Source: Rhyacophila brunnea
Taxonomy: Eukaryota; Arthropoda; Insecta; Trichoptera; Rhyacophilidae
DNA length: 64,000 nucleotides
Direction: 5' to 3'
Assembly (NCBI GenBank): GCA_022495005.1
Contig: JAGYXB010000101.1
Span: forward strand, 186,001-250,000
In this document: in pieces, positions 58,265 to 64,000 of the stretch
Position numbering within the stretch: position 1 is the stretch's first letter
Layout of the letters: each line of letters begins with the position of its first letter
Notes under the pieces: model-generated
The model's database searches: none
What the model was told of the DNA's origin: nothing
Seen by the model: only the letters and a program-made list of their open reading frames with translations
Made by a program: the position numbers and the translations under genes

Positions 58265-58935
58265 ATATCAAGAATTTAGCTAGATTATAAGTTAACAAAA
58301 TGCTGCCTACATTATTTTTAGTCGCAATTTTAATGTAAAGTTCTTTATTTCTTATTTCTGCTACATTATTTCGCTAATACGGATACATGCAATGATTATT
58401 TTTATACACATCGTGAGCGCCGCAAAGCGAAACACTTGTGGACTCCACGGAAACTACACCCAAAGGTTGCATTAACTTACCATCCCAAGCAGCGCATCTT
58501 CTAGCCACACGAGATGTCACTGCAGCTACCCTTATTTCTCTATCGATTCTCTATTTGAGATAACTTGCTATTACAACTAGTGACTAATCAGTAATCACTA
58601 AATAATAAGTGAGTAAAAATTATTGCCATGTCATTTTTCAAAGAATATTATTCATTGAAAATGGGCATGTTTTTACTATACACCAATCATAATTCATAAT
58701 ACCTAATCAATAAGTAATCAATAAAAATCATTTTATCACTGAGTAAATAATACATACTAGTTGTATGTATTATTTACATACTACAATATGTATTATCTAC
58801 GTATCTTATAAGTGGAATGATAGGTACATACCTACATACATTATAGAAAAAACAATTCCGTAAGCAAGCTCCTAAAAATTTCAGCAGGCAAGTAGTGTAT
58901 ATTATAATATATATTATATTATATACCTACCTATA
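58265..58935. other. No gene recognised
   Basis: AT-rich; TAGGTACATACCTACATACA-type words and an (AT)-rich run near 58.9 kb only. Confidence 0.3.
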
Positions 58936-58938
58936 CAT

Positions 58939-59681
58939 CAGTGGCGACGGGTGACTTTTGGAAAGAGGTAGGCTGTGGAGATCTGATAAAAAGAGCACTC
59001 ATGATGTCAGGTACAGGTACTTACGAGAAATAAGAAGATAATACGATATTAGGTAGGTACCTACACACTAATTCAATGAAACTTTAAAAACTCACTGACG
59101 ACATATTTAGCGATGTGTTTAAATTACGTATTTTTCAAAATACTTATACCCATCAAAAATCATTAGATAAAATCTCTTTTTATTTTTAAAAACAATCTAT
59201 ATTTATTAATACTCGATTAAAAGCCATAGATTTTTTTTAAATTATTCATTCTAATCTAATTATTAATTATTTTGGACAAGTGCAGTCATGATAACAATAT
59301 TCTGCGCGAATGTTTTAGGCTCTGCGATAGGAGCTTGCCTTATTTCATACAAATCGGCAGACAGGCGAAAGTTGGTTGGCGTGAAGTCCAAATGAAAAAA
59401 AAATCAGCATTATTTGACACTTAATCCGACCTTTGTTTACTTCAAGACAGATGACGCGCTGTGGTATATTTTTTAAAACCTTTGAAGATTGTTTTGTAAT
59501 CTGTGTAATACATTCTACATATTATACGACATCTCTCGTTCGCAAAATAAACTATTTTTATAGAATATAAAATAATGAAGTGATTAGGTAGATATATAAA
59601 TACAATGTCAATATGCAAAAAAAAATATTTTTCAAGAAGGTAAGCTTTAAATAATTGCCTAGTATGGAATCTTCGTCACTG
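58939..59681. mobile_element. hAT-like element, CAGTGGCG type B
   Basis: CAGTGGCGACGGGTGACTTT to TGGAATCTTCGTCACTG, 743 bp, TSD CTATACAT / CTATACGT (58931-58938, 59682-59689). Third type B copy in the window. Confidence 0.9.
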
Positions 59682-59689
59682 CTATACGT

Positions 59690-60050
59690 CATACGTACCT
59701 AGATACTAGTTTAGATATGGGGGAGCGCTTATCTTCCAAATCGTTGGCCATTTTTTTGCGAATCGGTAAGTGGGTACCTACTTGAAATATTGAAAGTGTG
59801 TTTACATAAGTACTTACTTATAATTTTTTTCGTCGTGACATAAGTACCTATTTATTATGCATTGATAATTTTCGCTTGGGTTCGCGGAATTCGTTTTATT
59901 CAACATATTATTATTATTATCGATCAGCATTTTTGAAAACCTTACGCATTTCACGCGTAAATTAAAAGTACCACTTTGTTCATTGTTCAATATGTTCACT
60001 TTGATTTATTCACAATTCAAAATTACACAGTCAATTGTTGTGGGAACATC
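59690..60050. other. No gene recognised
   Basis: A 61-codon minus-strand frame at 59814-59999 is Asn-rich and probably chance. Confidence 0.3.
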
Positions 60051-60053
60051 TTA

Positions 60054-60562
60054 GGCATAAAGCCCACCAACGCGGCGCTCGGTGCGCTCTCTACGAAGTA
60101 GCCCCCCCCCACCCGCGCATTACCCTTCAACTATGTAATAAGGGGCTCAAGGAGCACAAAATAATTATTATTATCAGCGTCTCATAACAAAGCAATAAAA
60201 ATATTATTAAATTTCTCGGGGCTTGTAATTAATATTCACGATGCCATCATTATACCAGCGAAATATCGGACACGCAATAACTAAACAAAGAGTTCACTGT
60301 TATTAAATAATGGCTTCTCGCCCGTCTATCGACGACGCTTCCAGGAGCGTGATTTTGCTTGCCGTGTTCAATGAATGGACTACGTTGTATTTTCGTTAAT
60401 TCGTATCGCTGAGAAGCCAAAAACGATGAATCATGGGGCAGGCGGGCACAATGCGTCGTCAAATCCAGTGTGCGCTGGCGTATTTGATTACGTTGTATTT
60501 TAGATGATTCACATAGAATATGCGCGAGCGCCCCGCAAGTTCGCTTTAGTGGACTTTATGCC
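60054..60562. mobile_element. Harbinger-like element, 509 bp, TSD TTA, copy 2
   Basis: Ends GGCATAAAGCCCAC / GGCATAAAGTCCAC, TSD TTA at 60051-60053 and 60563-60565. Closely follows 28993-29505 (GCTTCTCGCCCGTCT, GAGCGTGATTTTGCTTGC). Confidence 0.92.
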
Positions 60563-60569
60563 TTATAGT

Positions 60570-61090
60570 TATCAGAAAACAATACTAAATAAAACACGAA
60601 AAATGAAAAGAAGCCTAATGATTAAATTCGCTGCAAGACATTTTAAATTGCAGGATTCATTTGTAGCCAACTTCATACTAATATCGGCCGCATATTTTAC
60701 ATAGTGCCAGGATCAACGCTGAAATTTGAATTTGTTATGAATATTATTATTTAGTAGTTATTTCTTAATTAGGACACACATAGGTGTACATTGACCATTT
60801 CGACCGAAACATGTTCGACATATTATGTATTCTAAAGGGTAAAAAGCATAGTAATACAATACGTATCTTCTCTAGTACTGGCGACAGCTTCCGACTAGGA
60901 CTCGACTAGGCTATAGTAATTCAGGGTTGACGAACCATTTTATGTACGCGTGCCGAAACTTCCCAAATATTAAATTTTGACTGTCTGCCATGCCGAGCAG
61001 TTTTTCATAGGAAAAAAATGAAAAAATAGTTATATTAAAAAAAATCAAAAAATATAATTGAAATGGGTATTAGGTAGGTACTTAGTTTGG
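60570..61090. other. Mostly unassigned; one hAT-like end
   Basis: CAGGGTTGACGAACCATTTT at 60923 resembles a hAT terminus followed by the usual GTGCCG stretch; no partner end found. Confidence 0.35.
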
Positions 61091-61096
61091 TTATTT

Positions 61097-61536
61097 ACAC
61101 ACAAATTGACGCCAGAATAGCTCCCGATCAAATGAGGCATTCTCTCGCTACAGCGGTCTCAAACGTTGTAAAATTATTGTAAATCGATCAAATTCAGAGA
61201 TTCGCGGTGCGGCTTCCCCCGCCGCCTGATGAGGTCAGTGCGATAATATTTTGTGTGACCCATAAAACCGATGCAATTTAAATTAAACGTAATGCTTGTT
61301 GCTTGTTCTTGAAGAGTATTACACACAAATTGACGCCAGAATAGCTCCCGATCAAATGAGGCATTCTCTCGCTACAGCGGTCTCAAACGTTGTAAAATTA
61401 TTGTAAATCGATCAAATTCAGAGATTCGCGGTGCGGCTTCCCCCGCCGCCTGATGAGGTCAGTGCGATAATATTTTGTGTGACCCATAAAACCGATGCAA
61501 TTTAAATTAAACGTAATGCTTGTTCTTGAAGAGTAT
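61097..61536 (+). repeat. Near-identical tandem duplication, 224-bp unit
   Basis: 61097-61320 and 61321-61536 are virtually identical except for 7-8 extra bases (GCTTGTT) near the end of unit 1. Each runs from ACACACAAATTGACGCC to TTGAAGAGTAT. An older relative is at 25660-25890. Confidence 0.95.
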
Positions 61537-61974
61537 CTGCCTGCTATTTTTTATACAACGCGATCTGACTACGCATGAATAAAAAAAAAACGCACGGCTA
61601 TGTCATTATTTTTTTAATATTACATAAATACCTACTTTCTTAATTTAAATTATTATATTTTTTTTCTTTAACATATTCGGGTACCATGGAAAATCATCTC
61701 GCGTGCCATATGTTCGCCATAGGTACTTAATTATTGTTAATGTATAGTGATTGACTCCATAGCAAACGTATAGTTAACATGTAATATTCACCGTCACTTG
61801 TGAAGACATCTCTGAATTTATTAGCGACTAAAATGGTAATGATAAAAGTTAACAAAAATATTGACACTTGTGTGTTTATTTAAAATTAGGCGGTGAAATC
61901 TCCCGGAACCATAGAAATCTGACGATTATCGCAGTTATACACGTCTTTTCTTCATACATTTTGGTAAGTAATGA

Positions 61975-62112
61975 TCAGTGAATTTACAAACATTGTCAAC
62001 AATCTTCGTCCATCTGGAGCGATCCTGCGATGATATTGTCGCTCCATCTGGACGGCGCACATCCTCGTGACTCTTCGACGCCACCAGATATCACTATTCT
62101 CTCCAGGCGTCA
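61975..62112 (-). pseudogene. LINE ORF2 C-terminal remnant
   Basis: The minus strand reads LERIVISGGVEESRGCAPSR, then WSDNI, and in a shifted frame SSQDRSRWTKIVDN: the usual order at the end of arthropod LINE ORF2. Frameshifted. Same family as 1-118. Confidence 0.55.
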
Positions 62113-62675
62113 CACGTACCTACATATAAAAAATATTCCAGATTGTGTAGGCGAAGGATGCGTTTTTTGATAAGATTATGCCATATTGGATAAATAAAGA
62201 CGTAGTGTAAACAATCTACCGACGGGTGTTTTGTTCTAGTGACGTTTGGTCTGTCTACTATCAGTGCATAATACACTATTTCTTTTATTCAACGAATAAA
62301 ACACAATATTTGAGAATGTAACATTCTATATATTGAACATACATAATCATGCATATACCTACACACTAGAAAAATCATTTTGTAGAAAAAAAATACGACA
62401 CCCGACGGGACTTGAACCTCGCCAGTATGCAACTGGTGCGTTGCCCATCAGGTGGCCATTAGATATAATTAACATGTTATTTAAATGTAGTAATTAAATA
62501 TTAATTAAAAGGTCTGCAGTGAATGGGTACGGGCATCTTACTAAGATACGACGATTTGAACTAGTAGTTGTTACATGAAAATGCTTATCGAATGATTGTA
62601 TCTGTTTATATGCTTACTTTAGTAAAATATGATATTTTTATGTTCAGTAAATACATACTTACTTAAATTAAAAAT

Positions 62676-63450
62676 AATTACAAGATAAAAAGAACTTTTT
62701 ATATACCACGTTTTTAAATTTTCTGTTGAATCATATCTATAAACTTGACAATAATTCTTTCAGACCATGTCCGATCCTAATAGGATCATATGGGCCTCCA
62801 CAGAGTAGAGGTTTGTATTAACAGATTTTGTTTTTTACGAGAAATGGATGTCAGCCACTTGCTCAACCTATTAGGTCCATACCCTGACTCACACACAAAT
62901 TGATAAACAATATGTGTACTTGCCAGACCCAGGATTCGAACCCGAGACCCACGGCGTGATAGTCCAACGCTTAAGGCTCGCGGCCACCGCGACAATAATT
63001 CTATGTACCTATTAATAAATACTTTTTTTGTACCTGATAGAAATACTGAATAAATATAGAATACTGAAATGTCATTTTGACATTTCATATTGATTTCCAT
63101 AGTAACGCACGTATATAATATTATCTAATAATTTAGTTGCTAGGACCCTCTTAGCAACCAATAATAGTGTTTTATTTTTTACTATTTTTTTCCGAAATTA
63201 CTTTCCATACTAAACAGAATTAACTGAAAATGAATTCAATTCTGCTAAAATGGCTAAAAGTATTAAAAGAATGCATTGTCGTCGTGTTCAGATATATTCC
63301 AAAAGTTTCAAATGTCTAGCTAGTCAGGAAGTTAGTTAAACGTCTTCAATCGTTCAATACAAATCTTGGACAAACAATAAAAAAATTGTACTGGACACAC
63401 GAGAAAAAATTCGTACTGGACAAACAAGAATACGACCTAATAAAAACGTG
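62676..63450. repeat. Dispersed repeat, second copy, split by a SINE
   Basis: Second copy of the repeat at 40450-40920. Contains the SINE at 62759-62990. The 3' part has three worn copies of a TGGACAAACAA-like word. Class unknown. Confidence 0.75.
62759..62990 (-). mobile_element. Full-length tRNA-derived SINE, 12-bp TSD
   Basis: Perfect TSD GACAATAATTCT (62747-62758, 62991-63002). On the minus strand the head reads CGCGGTGGCCGCGAGCCTTA with B box GGTTCGAATCC at 62942-62932 (tRNA-Ser/Leu-like). The body ends at CCATGTCCGATCC. Best copy of the family seen also at 3.7, 32.7, 34.6 and 37.1 kb. Confidence 0.93.
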
Positions 63451-63459
63451 GTAAAATAC

Positions 63460-64000
63460 AGGAGACGAAACAAAATTGAAATCCAAGACCCGTAAATATC
63501 ACTTTTTTAGTATTTTTTTCGATTACAGCAACAACAGGCAACCTTTGCCACCGACCTGTGAAAGGACATGCTGCTTTCGTAATTTTAACACCGTATTTAT
63601 AATGCCTATTTAGATAACAAATCACGAAAAGTTACATATATTTTTTCCCCATGTACCTATTAGGATAAACGGCATGTATGATTGTGGAGTTCTGACTTTT
63701 CTTCTCATTTTTACCACGTAATTGTCTATCATTACGATAATATTATTATGTAGCTATATTCTTTAGGTATTTCGGGTCGTTTAACGTTTGACTATTTTAC
63801 GATAAGAACTTTAATAATATAAATATTATGTCAAATTGGCCACACTGTCAAACTGTCACCTTTAGCATTCTTTTTTAACTGACTGATAAAATTATAAGTA
63901 CCTACTTATATTATGTTTCATAATTAGTGTTATTAGTAAATTAGTTTATAAAAAAAATATTATCAAAATAGATCACTCAACTATTATGTTATTATAGTAG
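63460..64000. other. No gene recognised
   Basis: AT-rich to the window end; a 62-codon minus-strand frame (63437-63625) has no family resemblance. Confidence 0.3.

Overview
The window is AT-rich nuclear DNA from an arthropod, most probably an insect. The evidence is spliced genes with GT-AG introns, insect-type non-LTR retrotransposon remnants, TTAGG-type motifs, and many hAT, Harbinger and piggyBac-like short transposons. The frequent GGTAGGTACCTAC-like words fit Hemiptera such as aphids or Lepidoptera, but I cannot settle the order. No bacterial, phage or organelle features, CRISPR arrays, rRNA genes or functional tRNA genes were seen.

Region 0.3-5.8 kb (minus strand) holds the one gene I can reconstruct completely: a six-exon phosphotriesterase-related protein (PTER). 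All splice sites are GT-AG, the phases agree, and the spliced CDS is 1050 nt encoding 349 residues with all six metal ligands of the family. Its introns carry five recognisable repeats and none touches an exon.

Region 6-11 kb is packed with SINEs, foldback elements and nested insertions. Region 11-21 kb is mostly unassigned AT-rich sequence, with a decayed transposon protein gene (about 15.2 kb) and a small tandem array of about 270-bp units (about 19-19.6 kb). Region 21-46 kb is a mosaic of short DNA transposons, many dated against each other by nesting and confirmed by target-site duplications (TSDs): hAT-like with 8 bp, Harbinger-like with TTA, piggyBac-like with TTAA. A 1.5-kb decayed hAT element sits at 39.5-41.0 kb and an isolated exon candidate at 36.4 kb.

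Region 47-57 kb contains two candidate first exons of membrane-anchored proteins (47.3 and 56.5 kb; the second lies downstream of a good Inr/DPE core promoter), a decayed LINE with an RNase H domain, an RTE-type LINE tail, and further short elements. Region 57-64 kb is repeats again, including a near-perfect 0.2-kb tandem duplication and a SINE with a perfect 12-bp TSD.

Apart from PTER, no working multi-exon gene could be proven. Most other open frames are short chance frames or lie in repeats. Exons of real genes with long introns may be hidden in the unassigned stretches.
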